From positions 1-53,453 of the forward strand of contig JAGANS010000009.1 in the NCBI GenBank assembly GCA_017624155.1: a stretch of 53,453 nucleotides of DNA, written 5' to 3'. Positions within the stretch are counted from its first letter, which is position 1, and each line of letters begins with the position of its first letter. The position numbers were made by a program, and so were the translations under genes. The DNA comes from Muribaculaceae bacterium. GTDB lineage: Bacteria > Bacteroidota > Bacteroidia > Bacteroidales > Muribaculaceae. Of the stretch, positions 24,226 to 33,135 are shown one piece after another. The notes beneath the pieces are model-generated. The model was not told where the DNA came from and did no database searches. It saw nothing but the letters and a program-made list of their open reading frames with translations.

Positions 24226-25698
24226 ATGTATCTACGCAAAATTGCCTTTGCGGCAGCGCTTTGCCTGACTTCGGTCTGGTTTATCGCCTGCAATTCACAT
24301 ACCACCAATGAAATCGAGGAGGTTACGGAGTCGAATGCCGCTGTGCGCTCGTTCTCGCTATCGGCCAATACAAACCTTATGTATGGCCTTGATTCGGTCT
24401 ACTTCTCGATCGATCTTGTCAAGGGCTTGATTTTTAATGCCGATTCCCTGCCTTATGAGACGGCCGTGACGCGGCTGGTGCCTGTCGTCGTTACCGGCGA
24501 CGGCGCATCGGTGATCGAGTTGAAGGTCACACGCGCCAACGGCACCGATACTGTATACGACTATATCACCAATTCTACCGATACCATCGACTTTACAAAT
24601 CCGGTTAACCTGAGAATCGTGTCGAAGGATGGCCGCGCAGAGCGCAATTACACTGTTACAGTCAACGTTCACAAGGTGAAGTCCGACTCACTGGCATGGG
24701 GCGATAACGGCCGCACGCTGCTGCCTACGCCGTTTGCCGCTCCCGAGCATCAGCGCACTGTGCGCTCGGGCGACACATTCTATTGTCTTACATCGGCCGG
24801 CTCGCAATATTGCATGGCCTCGCACAGCGGCAATTTCGCCGGTCTCAATGGCGCGGTGATGAATATCGCCGACTGGACACGCACAGCTGTCACCTTCCCC
24901 TTCATGCCGGTTGTCGAGTCGCTGGCAGCAGCCGACGATGCCATTTATATTCTTGATACCGCCGGCAAGTTGTATCGCTCGGCCGACGGCGGAGCTTCAT
25001 GGCAGCCAACCGGACTCGAATGGGAATATATATATGGTGGCTATGCCGACCGTGTTCTCGGCGCCGCCCGCAATGCCGGCTCATGGTCGATTCAGACATA
25101 TCCCGACGCCACATCGCAGCCGCTTCCCGACGGAATGCCCGTCAGCGGTGCATCAGTTCCGGTATATTACGACTTCCCGATGGCAGCCAATCCACAGATG
25201 CTTATTGTGGGCGGCCGCCTTCCTGACGGATCGCTTTCAGCGGCCACGTGGGGATATGACGGGAATAACTGGGCCAAAATTTCCAAGCGCAATCTTCCGG
25301 TCGCACTTGCCGATGTGGCTGTCGCTCCCTACTTCACCGTCTCGGGCAAGTCCTGGGCTCCGGTAAGCCGCGCTACTCTTATCGCCATGGGCGGTATCGA
25401 CAGCGGCGGCAATCCCACCGACAGTGTATATATATCCGACGACTATGGCTTCACATGGCGTACCGCCAAGAAAAACATGAAGCTCCCCGCATATCTCGGC
25501 AAATTCTCGGGCGCTCAGGCTTATGTTATGTCCTCCACTTATCATGTGGCCGACATCATGCCCAAGATCGCACGTCCTACCGAGTCGTGGGAATGCCCCT
25601 TCATATATCTGTTCGGCGGCGTCGGTGATCAGGGCGAAACGCGCAACGTCGTATGGCGTGGAGTTATCAACAGCATGACCTTCCGTCCTATCGAATAA
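24226..25698 (+). CDS. DUF6242-like lipoprotein with kelch-type repeats
   Basis: 490 residues from the ATG at 24226 (an ATG at 24220 is also possible; the TTG at 24181 lies upstream of the promoter element). It begins MYLRKIAFAAALCLTSVWFI and then AC, a lipoprotein signal with the cysteine near residue 22. Residues about 40-150 form a beta-sandwich resembling DUF4988/Ig-like domains (RVTRANGTDTVYDY; RAERNYTVTVN). The rest is a beta-propeller-like region with repeated blocks such as LYRSADGGASW, LIVGGRLPDGSLSAATWGYD and VYISDDYGFTW. It probably sits in the outer membrane. Role unknown. Five bases before the next gene, so co-transcribed. Confidence 0.75.
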   Translation: MYLRKIAFAAALCLTSVWFIACNSHTTNEIEEVTESNAAVRSFSLSANTNLMYGLDSVYFSIDLVKGLIFNADSLPYETAVTRLVPVVVTGDGASVIELKVTRANGTDTVYDYITNSTDTIDFTNPVNLRIVSKDGRAERNYTVTVNVHKVKSDSLAWGDNGRTLLPTPFAAPEHQRTVRSGDTFYCLTSAGSQYCMASHSGNFAGLNGAVMNIADWTRTAVTFPFMPVVESLAAADDAIYILDTAGKLYRSADGGASWQPTGLEWEYIYGGYADRVLGAARNAGSWSIQTYPDATSQPLPDGMPVSGASVPVYYDFPMAANPQMLIVGGRLPDGSLSAATWGYDGNNWAKISKRNLPVALADVAVAPYFTVSGKSWAPVSRATLIAMGGIDSGGNPTDSVYISDDYGFTWRTAKKNMKLPAYLGKFSGAQAYVMSSTYHVADIMPKIARPTESWECPFIYLFGGVGDQGETRNVVWRGVINSMTFRPIE

Positions 25699-25703
25699 CC
25701 GTG

Positions 25704-26402
25704 ATGAGAGCCTTTGTCCGCTATATCGTCATGGCTCTTGCCTTAATGACAGCCTGCGCAAGCCTCGGCGCGCAGAATGCCGTGGCGCCCTACAAATTTG
25801 ATCTGGGCGCCGGTATTGGCATGAGCGGGTATATCGGCGATGTCAATTCTTCCAATCCCTTCCGTCATCCCGGCTTCACCGGCGATCTGCGTTTCGGATA
25901 TCTTATTGACAGCCGCTGGGCTCTGAGAGCCTCGCTCGCCACTCTCGGCCTGAGCGGTTCCACAGAGGACATGGACAATGTATTGCCTGCCGGCGAGCAA
26001 CACCGCTCGTTCACATCACAGGTGTATGACCTGAGTGTGCGCGGCGAATTCAATTTCTTCCCCTACGGTATCGGAGAGACATACAAGCGTCTGCGGCGCT
26101 GGACTCCCTATCTTGCGCTCGGCATAGGTGCCTCTATGGCATCCTCATCGGGCAATACCGCTGCGGGATTCTCAATCCCGATGGCATTCGGCATCCGCTT
26201 CAAGCTCAAGGAACGCCTGAACCTGCATGCCGAGTTCAGCATGACAAAGGTATTCAACGACAATATCGACGGCAAGGACTTTGCCGACCTCAACCATATA
26301 AAAACCGACTTCTACAAGAGTACCGACTGGTTCTCACGCCTTACCGTAGGAATCTCCTACGAATTCGGTAAGCGTTGCGAAACCTGTCACTACGTAGACT
26401 GA
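25704..26402 (+). CDS. DUF6089-like outer-membrane beta-barrel protein
   Basis: 232 residues from the ATG at 25704, chosen because it follows the previous stop by five bases and begins a good signal peptide (MRAFVRYIVMALALMTACAS, cleavage near GAQN). The mature part has alternating strands ending in aromatic residues (FDLGAGIGMSGYIGD, YDLSVRGEFNFFPYG, WFSRLTVGISYEF), as in eight-stranded barrels. Members of this family sit beside uppS-bamA in Bacteroidota, which fits here. The C-terminal FGKRCETCHYVD carries two cysteines. Exact function unknown. Confidence 0.82.
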   Translation: MRAFVRYIVMALALMTACASLGAQNAVAPYKFDLGAGIGMSGYIGDVNSSNPFRHPGFTGDLRFGYLIDSRWALRASLATLGLSGSTEDMDNVLPAGEQHRSFTSQVYDLSVRGEFNFFPYGIGETYKRLRRWTPYLALGIGASMASSSGNTAAGFSIPMAFGIRFKLKERLNLHAEFSMTKVFNDNIDGKDFADLNHIKTDFYKSTDWFSRLTVGISYEFGKRCETCHYVD

Positions 26403-26418
26403 CACATTGACAATATAT

Positions 26419-27198
26419 ATGACTGCCACGACTACCACGACATCCCGGCCGCTCGACCCAGGCCACGTCCCCGCCCATATAGCTGTTATAATGGACGGCA
26501 ACGGACGCTGGGCCACTGCGCGCGGTCTCGACCGTTCCATCGGTCATGCCGAGGGAGTCAAGACTGTCCGCCGTATCACCGAGGCCGCTTCGCAGCTTGG
26601 CGTGAAGTTCCTCACCCTCTACACTTTCTCGACCGAGAACTGGAATCGTCCGCAGGCCGAGGTAGATGCGCTGATGGATCTTATCGTCGTGGCTATCGAG
26701 CGCGAGACCCCCGATCTTATAAAGAATAATGTGCGCCTGCGTATGATAGGCGATATAGACCGCATGCCCGACGGTGGCCGCCGGCGCCTGCAGCAATGCA
26801 TCGCCGACACATCTCATTGCACGGGGCTTACGCTGGTGCTCGCGCTGAGCTATTCATCGCGATGGGATATTACCCGTGCCGCCCGTCAGCTTGCATCAGA
26901 TGCCGCCGCAGGCATTATCGATCCTGCACAGATCGATGATGCAGCCATATCAGCCCGCCTCTCCACATCGTTCATGCCCGATCCCGACCTGCTGATACGC
27001 ACCGGCGGCGATCGTCGCATCAGCAACTATCTGCTATGGGAACTCGCATATACCGAGCTGTATATCACCCCCGTATACTGGCCCGACTTCTCGCGGGCCG
27101 ACTTTGAGGACGCCATTGCCGATTTTCAGGGACGGCAGCGGCGTTTCGGCCGTACAGGCCAGCAAGTCGAAGACCTCTCACCATCTGTTCCTAAATAA
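26419..27198 (+). CDS. uppS: Isoprenyl transferase (undecaprenyl diphosphate synthase)
   Basis: 259 residues from the ATG at 26419; a TTG 12 bases earlier is less likely. HIAVIMDGNGRWA gives the catalytic aspartate at residue 26, equal to Asp26 of E. coli UppS, and RTGGDRRISNYLLWELAYTE near the C-terminus is the conserved IPP-binding region. It condenses isopentenyl diphosphate onto farnesyl diphosphate in cis to form the C55 carrier for cell wall and glycan synthesis. Precedes bamA by 36 bases, a conserved phylum order. Confidence 0.96.
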   Translation: MTATTTTTSRPLDPGHVPAHIAVIMDGNGRWATARGLDRSIGHAEGVKTVRRITEAASQLGVKFLTLYTFSTENWNRPQAEVDALMDLIVVAIERETPDLIKNNVRLRMIGDIDRMPDGGRRRLQQCIADTSHCTGLTLVLALSYSSRWDITRAARQLASDAAAGIIDPAQIDDAAISARLSTSFMPDPDLLIRTGGDRRISNYLLWELAYTELYITPVYWPDFSRADFEDAIADFQGRQRRFGRTGQQVEDLSPSVPK

Positions 27199-27234
27199 CA
27201 TTCTCTCCGCCACACCTCAGTCTTATCACAAGTT

Positions 27235-29877
27235 ATGCGTTATAAACTGCCTCTAATCCTGTTAATCCTGCTCTGCTGCTGCGCTGCCAGCGGTGTCGCA
27301 CAGCTGCCGGCCGACACAGTGTTCAATCCCCCGGTTCTCTACTCAACCATGCCCCGTACCTACGAGATCGCCGGCATAAGGGTAGAGGGCGCGCCCAACT
27401 ACGATGACGAGATCGTCCTCGGATATGCCGGCCTCAAGGTCGGTGAGCGTGTGGCAATACCCGGCTCCGACATTACAAACGCCGCCAAGCGCCTCATGCG
27501 TCACAATCTGTTCCAGCAGGCTCAGTTCAGCCTCGAAAAGACTGTCGGCGACAAGGCGTGGATTCTCCTCACCCTGCGTACCCAGCCCCGTATTTCGCAG
27601 GTCAATTACATCGGTATGAAAAAAGGCGAGCGCGACGACCTGCAGGAACGCCTCAATCTGATGAAAGGTAATCAGATTACCCAGAATATAGTCGACCGCG
27701 TCCAGCTGATCACGCAGAAGTATTTCGACGACAAGGGCTTTGCCAACGCCAAGGTGAACATTACACTCCATGAGGACCTCTCCGAGCCCGACCACATGAT
27801 AGTCGACATCGCCGTCGACCGCCGCGACAAGCTCAAGGTTCACAAAATTTATCTCAACGGCAACGAGGTGCTGTCCGACCGTAAACTCAAACGTGTGATG
27901 AAAAAGACAAACGAGAACAACGACCTTCTCAAACTGTTCTCGCAGAAGAAATTTGTGCGCAGCGACTACGACGACGACCTCAACCGCATCCTCACCAAGT
28001 ACAACGAGCTCGGCTATCGCGACGCCAAGATTGTGGCCGACAGCGTGGTGCCTTACAGCGATAACCGTGTTGACGTGCATATCACAGTCGACGAAGGGCG
28101 CCGCTATTACATCAAGGACATCGACTGGACCGGCAATACCGTCTATCCTACCGAACTCCTCGCTGCTTGCCTCGGTATGCAGCCCGGCGACGTGTATAAC
28201 CAGACATACATGAACAAGCGCCTCAACGAAGACGATGACGCCGTGTCAAACCTCTATATGGACCGCGGCTATCTGTTCTACAACCTCGTGCCTATCGAGC
28301 GCGATGTAGTCGGCGACAGCATCTCACTCGAGATGCGTATAGTCGAAGGTCCGCAGGCGCGTATCAACAATGTCATAATCAACGGTAACGATCGCCTCTA
28401 CGAGAAAGTGATACGCCGCGAGTTGCGTGTGCGCCCGGGCGATCTGTTCTCCAAGAGCGATCTCATGCGTTCGGCACGTGAAATCGCTCAGACCGGCCAC
28501 TTCGATCCCGAGCACATGGATGTGCGCCCCGAGCCTAATGAAGAGAACGGCACGGTCGACATCATCTTCAACCTCGAATCAAAGGCCAACGACCAGATCG
28601 AATTCTCGATGGGCTGGGGCCAGACCGGTATTATCGGTAAGCTTTCGCTCAAATTCACCAACTTCTCGCTCAAGAATCTCTTTTATCCCTCGACATACCG
28701 CGGAGTGATTCCGCAGGGCGAAGGACAGACTTTCACCGTGAGCGCACAGACTAATGCCCGATACTATCAGGCATACTCCATTTCGTTCCTCGACCCGTGG
28801 TTTGGCGGCAAGCGACCCAACTCGCTCTCCTTCTCGGCCTATTACAGCCGTCAGACCGGCGTCAACAGTTCCTACTATAATTCCCAGTGGGCCAACGGCG
28901 GCTATTACAACCCCTACTACAGCGGCTACGGTTATGGCTACGGATATGGTTACGGCTACGGCAACGATTATTATCAGAACAGTTACCAGGCATCATACGA
29001 TCCCAACAAGGTGCTCCAGATGGTGGGTGTAAACATCGGCTTCGGCAAGCGTCTCAAGTGGCCCGACGACTACTTTACCTTCACCGCCGAACTCGGCTAC
29101 AACTGGTATTACCTCAAGAACTGGGACTACCTGTACTACATGCGCAACGGTACATCCAATGCCATTGTGCTTGGCCTTACTCTTGCCCGCAACTCCATCG
29201 ACAACCCCATATATACCCGCAGCGGCTCGCAGTTCTCGATCAACCTCTCGCTCACTCCGCCCGCTTCGCTCTTCATGGGCAAGCGCGACTGGAAGGCCCT
29301 CAGCGAGGCAGGAACCACCGAGAGCAAGAAAGAGCTCTACCGCTGGATCGAATATTGGAAGCTGCGCTTCAAGTCGCGCACATATACTCCGCTCGCCAAC
29401 GCCGAAGGCACATATACCCCCGTGCTCATGACCCGCGCCGACTTCGGCCTGCTCGGCTCGTACAACAAATACCTCAAGTCGCCATTCGAGACATTCTATG
29501 TAGGCGGCGACGGTATGTCGGGCTCCTACACCTATGCAACCGAGACAATCGCCCTGCGTGGTTACGACAACGGCGTGTTCACCCCGTGGACTCGCGAGGG
29601 CTACGCCTATACCCGCTTCGGCGTCGAGCTACACTTCCCGCTGCTGTTGCAGACGTCCACTACTATCTATGCGCTCGCATTCCTCGAAGGCGGTAATGCC
29701 TGGACCTCCGTCAGCAAGTTCAATCCGTTCGAGCTCAAGCGCAGTGCCGGCTTCGGCGCCCGTATATTCCTCCCGATGGTCGGTATGATGGGTATTGACT
29801 GGGCATACGGCTTCGACCGCGTCGACGGCGTGAAGGGCGGCAGCCACTTCCACTTCATTCTCGGTCAGGAATTCTAA
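27235..29877 (+). CDS. bamA: Outer-membrane protein assembly factor BamA
   Basis: An 880-residue Omp85 protein. Signal peptide 1-22, about five POTRA units to residue 440 (VNYIGMKKGERDDLQERLNL; IYLNGNEVLSDRKLKRVMKK; IDWTGNTVYPTELLAACLGM; VIINGNDRLYEKVIRRELRV), then the 16-strand barrel. The conserved lid-loop type region and final strand (GIDWAYGFD, FHFILGQEF) are present. It folds barrels into the outer membrane. Between residues 564 and 575 there is a run of six Gly-Tyr units in a Tyr-rich stretch, probably an extracellular loop. Two ompH genes follow. Confidence 0.95.
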   Translation: MRYKLPLILLILLCCCAASGVAQLPADTVFNPPVLYSTMPRTYEIAGIRVEGAPNYDDEIVLGYAGLKVGERVAIPGSDITNAAKRLMRHNLFQQAQFSLEKTVGDKAWILLTLRTQPRISQVNYIGMKKGERDDLQERLNLMKGNQITQNIVDRVQLITQKYFDDKGFANAKVNITLHEDLSEPDHMIVDIAVDRRDKLKVHKIYLNGNEVLSDRKLKRVMKKTNENNDLLKLFSQKKFVRSDYDDDLNRILTKYNELGYRDAKIVADSVVPYSDNRVDVHITVDEGRRYYIKDIDWTGNTVYPTELLAACLGMQPGDVYNQTYMNKRLNEDDDAVSNLYMDRGYLFYNLVPIERDVVGDSISLEMRIVEGPQARINNVIINGNDRLYEKVIRRELRVRPGDLFSKSDLMRSAREIAQTGHFDPEHMDVRPEPNEENGTVDIIFNLESKANDQIEFSMGWGQTGIIGKLSLKFTNFSLKNLFYPSTYRGVIPQGEGQTFTVSAQTNARYYQAYSISFLDPWFGGKRPNSLSFSAYYSRQTGVNSSYYNSQWANGGYYNPYYSGYGYGYGYGYGYGNDYYQNSYQASYDPNKVLQMVGVNIGFGKRLKWPDDYFTFTAELGYNWYYLKNWDYLYYMRNGTSNAIVLGLTLARNSIDNPIYTRSGSQFSINLSLTPPASLFMGKRDWKALSEAGTTESKKELYRWIEYWKLRFKSRTYTPLANAEGTYTPVLMTRADFGLLGSYNKYLKSPFETFYVGGDGMSGSYTYATETIALRGYDNGVFTPWTREGYAYTRFGVELHFPLLLQTSTTIYALAFLEGGNAWTSVSKFNPFELKRSAGFGARIFLPMVGMMGIDWAYGFDRVDGVKGGSHFHFILGQEF

Positions 29878-29949
29878 GCCCATGACTTCCGCCTTAAACC
29901 TTTTGCCTGCTTGATTGTCTTAATATTTAAGCATCATAAACTCAAAGAC

Positions 29950-30468
29950 ATGAAAAAGACAATAATAACCCTGCTGTTGGCCGTGGCCGCATTTGTCACC
30001 GCTTCAGCCCAGAAATATGCCATGGTCGACATGGATTACATCCTGCGCAATGTCCCCGCCTACGAGATGGCTTCCGAGCAGCTCAACCAGCTGTCGCAGC
30101 GCTGGCAGCGCGAGGTGGAGGCCGTAGGCAAGGAAGCCGAGACCATGTATCAGAATTTCCTCTCCGACAAGGTATTCCTCACCGATGAGATGGTAAAGAA
30201 ACGCGAGGCCGAGATAGTGGCCAAAGAAAAGGAAGCCACCGACCTGCGCTACAAATACTTCGGCCCCGAAGGCGAGCTTTACAAGAAGCGCCTCTCCCTG
30301 CTCAAGCCTATTCAGGACGAAGTATACGAGGCTATCAAGGGCGTCGCCCAGCAACGCGGCTACCAGACGATATTCGACCGTGCGTCATCGTCCAACATCA
30401 TCTACTCCTCGCCCACTATCGATGTGTCAAACGAAGTGCTCACACGCCTCGGCTACAGTAATAAATGA
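29950..30468 (+). CDS. OmpH/Skp-family periplasmic chaperone 1
   Basis: 172 residues from the ATG at 29950, where a signal peptide starts (MKKTIITLLLAVAAFVTASA). The mature part begins QKYAMVDMDYILRNVPAYEM, the Skp beta-strand entry, followed by long helices rich in charged residues (KEAETMYQNFLSD, EAEIVAKEKEATDLR), the coiled-coil arms. Skp trimers hold unfolded outer-membrane proteins on their way to BamA, encoded directly upstream. First of two tandem paralogues. Confidence 0.92.
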   Translation: MKKTIITLLLAVAAFVTASAQKYAMVDMDYILRNVPAYEMASEQLNQLSQRWQREVEAVGKEAETMYQNFLSDKVFLTDEMVKKREAEIVAKEKEATDLRYKYFGPEGELYKKRLSLLKPIQDEVYEAIKGVAQQRGYQTIFDRASSSNIIYSSPTIDVSNEVLTRLGYSNK

Positions 30469-30502
30469 TCATAACAAATTAAATCAATATCACTAATACA
30501 TC

Positions 30503-31009
30503 ATGTTCAAGAAATTAATCCTGGCCATCGCAGTGGTGCTCCCTCTGTCGGCCTTCGCTCAGAAATTCGGTACTGTCAAAGCCGGTGAGGTCCTCGAGGC
30601 CATGCCCGAAGCTACTGCTCTTCAGGCTCAGATGAAAGAAGCTTCCGAGAAGTATCAGGCCGAATTCGACAAGCTCAACGAAGAACTCCAGCGCAAGTAT
30701 GCCGACTTCCAGAACATTCAGAACGACGCCAACACTCCCGAGTCGATCAAGGAACGCCGCATGCAGGAGATCCAGGAATATCAGCAGAAGATCGATCAGT
30801 TCCGTGTCACCGCACAGCAGGATCTCGCCCGTCAGCAGGAACAGGGCCTTGCTCCTATCACCACCAAGTTCAACGAAGCTGTGAAGTCGGTTGGCGTTGA
30901 AGGCGGATACACATTTATCTTCCCCTACGATCCCAGCCTTGTCCTCTATCAGGGCACCGACGTGGTCGATGTTACTCCCGCCGTCCGCACTAAGCTCGGC
31001 CTCAAGTAA
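30503..31009 (+). CDS. OmpH/Skp-family periplasmic chaperone 2
   Basis: 168 residues with a signal peptide (MFKKLILAIAVVLPLSAFAQ) and the same plan as the preceding gene: KFGTVKAGEVLEAMPEATAL, then helical arms (MKEASEKYQAEFDKLNEELQ) and a strand-rich end (YTFIFPYDPSLVLYQGTDVV). Tandem duplication of ompH after bamA is usual in the phylum. Ends at a strong terminator, so it closes the long envelope operon. Confidence 0.93.
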   Translation: MFKKLILAIAVVLPLSAFAQKFGTVKAGEVLEAMPEATALQAQMKEASEKYQAEFDKLNEELQRKYADFQNIQNDANTPESIKERRMQEIQEYQQKIDQFRVTAQQDLARQQEQGLAPITTKFNEAVKSVGVEGGYTFIFPYDPSLVLYQGTDVVDVTPAVRTKLGLK

Positions 31010-31027
31010 TCTGTCACTGAAATCACA

Positions 31028-31071
31028 ACTTGCAGCGTCCCCGGCAACGGCGGACGCTGCAAGTCGTTTTT
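31028..31071. terminator. Bidirectional terminator between ompH and the CDF gene
   Basis: ACTTGCAGCGTCC and GGACGCTGCAAGT form a perfect 13-bp stem (31028-31040 and 31052-31064), followed by CG and a T-run on the plus strand. Its right end touches the stop codon of the convergent CDF gene. Confidence 0.88.
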
Positions 31072-31966
31072 ACCGTGCCGGTTTCATCGGTTCCATGTGG
31101 ATGTATATCATGCTCGATGCTCCGAATTTGCTGCGTATCGCGTGCTCCACAGCCGAGGCGATGTCGTGTGCATCGGTCAGCCGCATGTCACCGTTAAGCT
31201 TTATGTGTACATCCACTGCGATTGTACTGCCTATCTTGCGGCAGCGCAGATTATGAAATCCCTTCACGCCGTTTACGCCGCTTATTATACGTTCCAGCTC
31301 GGCTGTCTGCTCTTTGGGAAGTGAGCCTTCAAGGAGCTCGTTCATTGCCGGTCGTACAATGTCATAGCCGGCTTTAATAATGAAAAAGCTTACCGCGGCT
31401 GCGGCCACAGGGTCGAGTATACGCCAGTTTTCGCCTGCAAACATGGCACCGCCTATGCCGGCTACGGTTCCTATCGACGAGAAGGCGTCGCTGCGGTGGT
31501 GCCACGCATTGGCGATTACAGCATCCGACTTCAGACGTCGCCCTTCACGCACCGTGTAGCGGTAAAGCAGCTCCTTGGCCACTATCGAGATCACCGCTAC
31601 GGCCAGAGCAATCCACCCGGGCGCAGGCAGCTCCTCGCCGCCAATGCACGATATGATGAGCCTGAGACTGTTGACAAACAGACCTATACCTGTCAGAAAC
31701 AGGATGACGCCGATGATCATCGTAGCGAGAGTCTCAAACTTTCCGTGGCCGTAACCGTAGTATTCATCGCGGGGTTTCCCCGAGATTTTTACAAAAATCA
31801 GTACGATTATATCGGTGATAAAGTCGGTAAGAGAGTGAACGGCATCGGCCACCAGTGCCGCACTGTGGCCGAATATGCCTGCGACAAACTTTATGGCCAC
31901 GAGCGCGGCGTTGACAGCCGTCCCTGTTATCGTGACCCTATAGATCCCTTTTTCTCTTGATTCCAC
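31070..31966 (-). CDS. Cation diffusion facilitator (Zn2+/Fe2+/Mn2+ exporter)
   Basis: 298 residues. Six membrane helices and the CDF metal motifs: HSAALVADAVHSLTDFITD (about 33-51) in helix 2 and NAWHHRSDAFSSIGTV (about 152-167) in helix 5, giving the A-site Asp/His/Asp residues. The cytoplasmic C-terminal domain follows from about 205 (NGVKGFHNLRCRKIGSTIAV). Metal preference cannot be settled; the HD-HD type site favours zinc. The start is a GTG, 16 bases after the antiporter gene stop, and no ATG fits. Confidence 0.93.
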   Translation of the reverse strand: MESREKGIYRVTITGTAVNAALVAIKFVAGIFGHSAALVADAVHSLTDFITDIIVLIFVKISGKPRDEYYGYGHGKFETLATMIIGVILFLTGIGLFVNSLRLIISCIGGEELPAPGWIALAVAVISIVAKELLYRYTVREGRRLKSDAVIANAWHHRSDAFSSIGTVAGIGGAMFAGENWRILDPVAAAAVSFFIIKAGYDIVRPAMNELLEGSLPKEQTAELERIISGVNGVKGFHNLRCRKIGSTIAVDVHIKLNGDMRLTDAHDIASAVEHAIRSKFGASSMIYIHMEPMKPAR

Positions 31967-31982
31967 TATGGCAGCAGATAAA

Positions 31983-32957
31983 TTATTTAAGGATCAGGGC
32001 CACGATGTAGCCGATATAGCACGCTGTCATCAGGGCGCCCTCGGCGCGGGTGAATGTGCGCTTGCCGATTATCTGCCCGAAGAGCCAGAACAGCAGGCTT
32101 GCCCCCGTTAGCACGAGCAGATCGAAATTGCCGATACCGCCGAAGGGTAGGGGACGGATAGTCGCGGCCGTGCCGAGTACCATGAAGATGTTGAAAATAT
32201 TGCTGCCCACGACATTGCCCACAGCCATGCCCGGCTTACCCTTTACGGCGGCAGTGACCGAGGTGGCAAGCTCGGGCAGCGAAGTGCCTGCTGCAACTAT
32301 CGTAAGGCCTATTATAGCTTCGCTCACGCCGAGGCCGGCGGCGATGCCCGATGCGCCTTTTACAAACATGTCGCCGCCAAATATCAGGCCTGCCAGCCCG
32401 GCGAGCACCCACACTGTGGCGCGGAGCATCCCCATCTTGGTCGCTTGCTTTTCTTCGCTGGCCGGGATATCCGGACCTTTGGACTTGGCAGAGGCAAAGG
32501 TATAGCGCATGAATACGGCGAAGAGCAGCAGCAATATGATGCCGTCGACGCGTGTCACGCTGTTGGCGAGCCCTGTCTCCGGGTCGAGCAATGTGGCATT
32601 CCCCATCGTGAGCAATATCAGCGACGAGAGCACCACAAACGGTATCTCGTTGGCCATGATACTGCGCTCCACCGTGAGCGGACGCACCAGTGATGTGATA
32701 CCGATGATGGCAAGTATGTTGAATATGTTGCTGCCCACCACATTGCCTATGGCGATACCGGCATTGCCGTTGATCGATGACACTACGCTGATAACCAGCT
32801 CCGGCGCCGAAGTGCCGAAGGCCACTACCGTCAGGCCGATAACAAGGTCACTTACGCCCCAGCGGCCTGCGATGGCCGATGAGCCGTCGGTAAGCATGTT
32901 GGCGCCGGCCAGTATCAGTGTCAGCCCGGCTAAGAGGAATACGATATCAAGAAACAT
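31983..32957 (-). CDS. Calcium/sodium antiporter (YrbG/CaCA family)
   Basis: 324 residues and about ten membrane helices in two inverted halves, each with the alpha-repeat motif: GLTVVAFGTSAPELVISVVS plus GNVVGSNIFNILAIIG, and GLTIVAAGTSLPELATSVTA plus GNVVGSNIFNIFMVLG. These carry the acidic and Asn residues binding Na+ and Ca2+. It precedes the CDF gene by 16 bases, so the two make a cation-transport pair. It is just downstream of the tRNA-Arg terminator. Confidence 0.95.
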   Translation of the reverse strand: MFLDIVFLLAGLTLILAGANMLTDGSSAIAGRWGVSDLVIGLTVVAFGTSAPELVISVVSSINGNAGIAIGNVVGSNIFNILAIIGITSLVRPLTVERSIMANEIPFVVLSSLILLTMGNATLLDPETGLANSVTRVDGIILLLLFAVFMRYTFASAKSKGPDIPASEEKQATKMGMLRATVWVLAGLAGLIFGGDMFVKGASGIAAGLGVSEAIIGLTIVAAGTSLPELATSVTAAVKGKPGMAVGNVVGSNIFNIFMVLGTAATIRPLPFGGIGNFDLLVLTGASLLFWLFGQIIGKRTFTRAEGALMTACYIGYIVALILK

Positions 32958-32981
32958 TTCACAATAGTTATATCGGGGTGT

Positions 32982-33014
32982 AAAAGAATGGGCAACCGCC
33001 TTTGGCGGCTGCCC
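32982..33014 (-). terminator. Terminator of tRNA-Arg(CCU)
   Basis: On the minus strand GGGCAGCCGCC and GGCGGTTGCCC pair (one wobble) around a 3-nt loop and run into a short T tract. It begins four bases beyond the tRNA 3' end. Confidence 0.8.
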
Positions 33015-33017
33015 TTG

Positions 33018-33089
33018 TACCCCGAAGGAGAATCGAACTCCTATCTAAAGTTTAGGAAACTTCTATTCTATCCGTTGAACTATCGGGGC
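33018..33089 (-). tRNA. tRNA-Arg (anticodon CCU)
   Basis: A 72-nt cloverleaf on the minus strand. Acceptor GCCCCGA pairs with TCGGGGT (G-U first pair), discriminator A. D stem GTTC/GAAT, anticodon stem GAAGT/ACTTT around TTCCTAA, so the anticodon is CCU, reading AGG. T arm AGGAG TTCGATT CTCCT is perfect. The 3' CCA is not encoded here. A TACCTTTGC promoter element lies just upstream and a terminator just downstream. Confidence 0.95.
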
Positions 33090-33094
33090 GTGCT

Positions 33095-33103
33095 GCAAAG
33101 GTA
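33095..33103 (-). promoter_or_regulatory. -7 promoter element of tRNA-Arg(CCU)
   Basis: Minus strand TACCTTTGC, five bases upstream of the mature tRNA 5' end, so initiation falls at or near the first tRNA base. Confidence 0.7.
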
Positions 33104-33135
33104 CGCATTTTTTTTGAAACCCCATGCGCCGGAGC

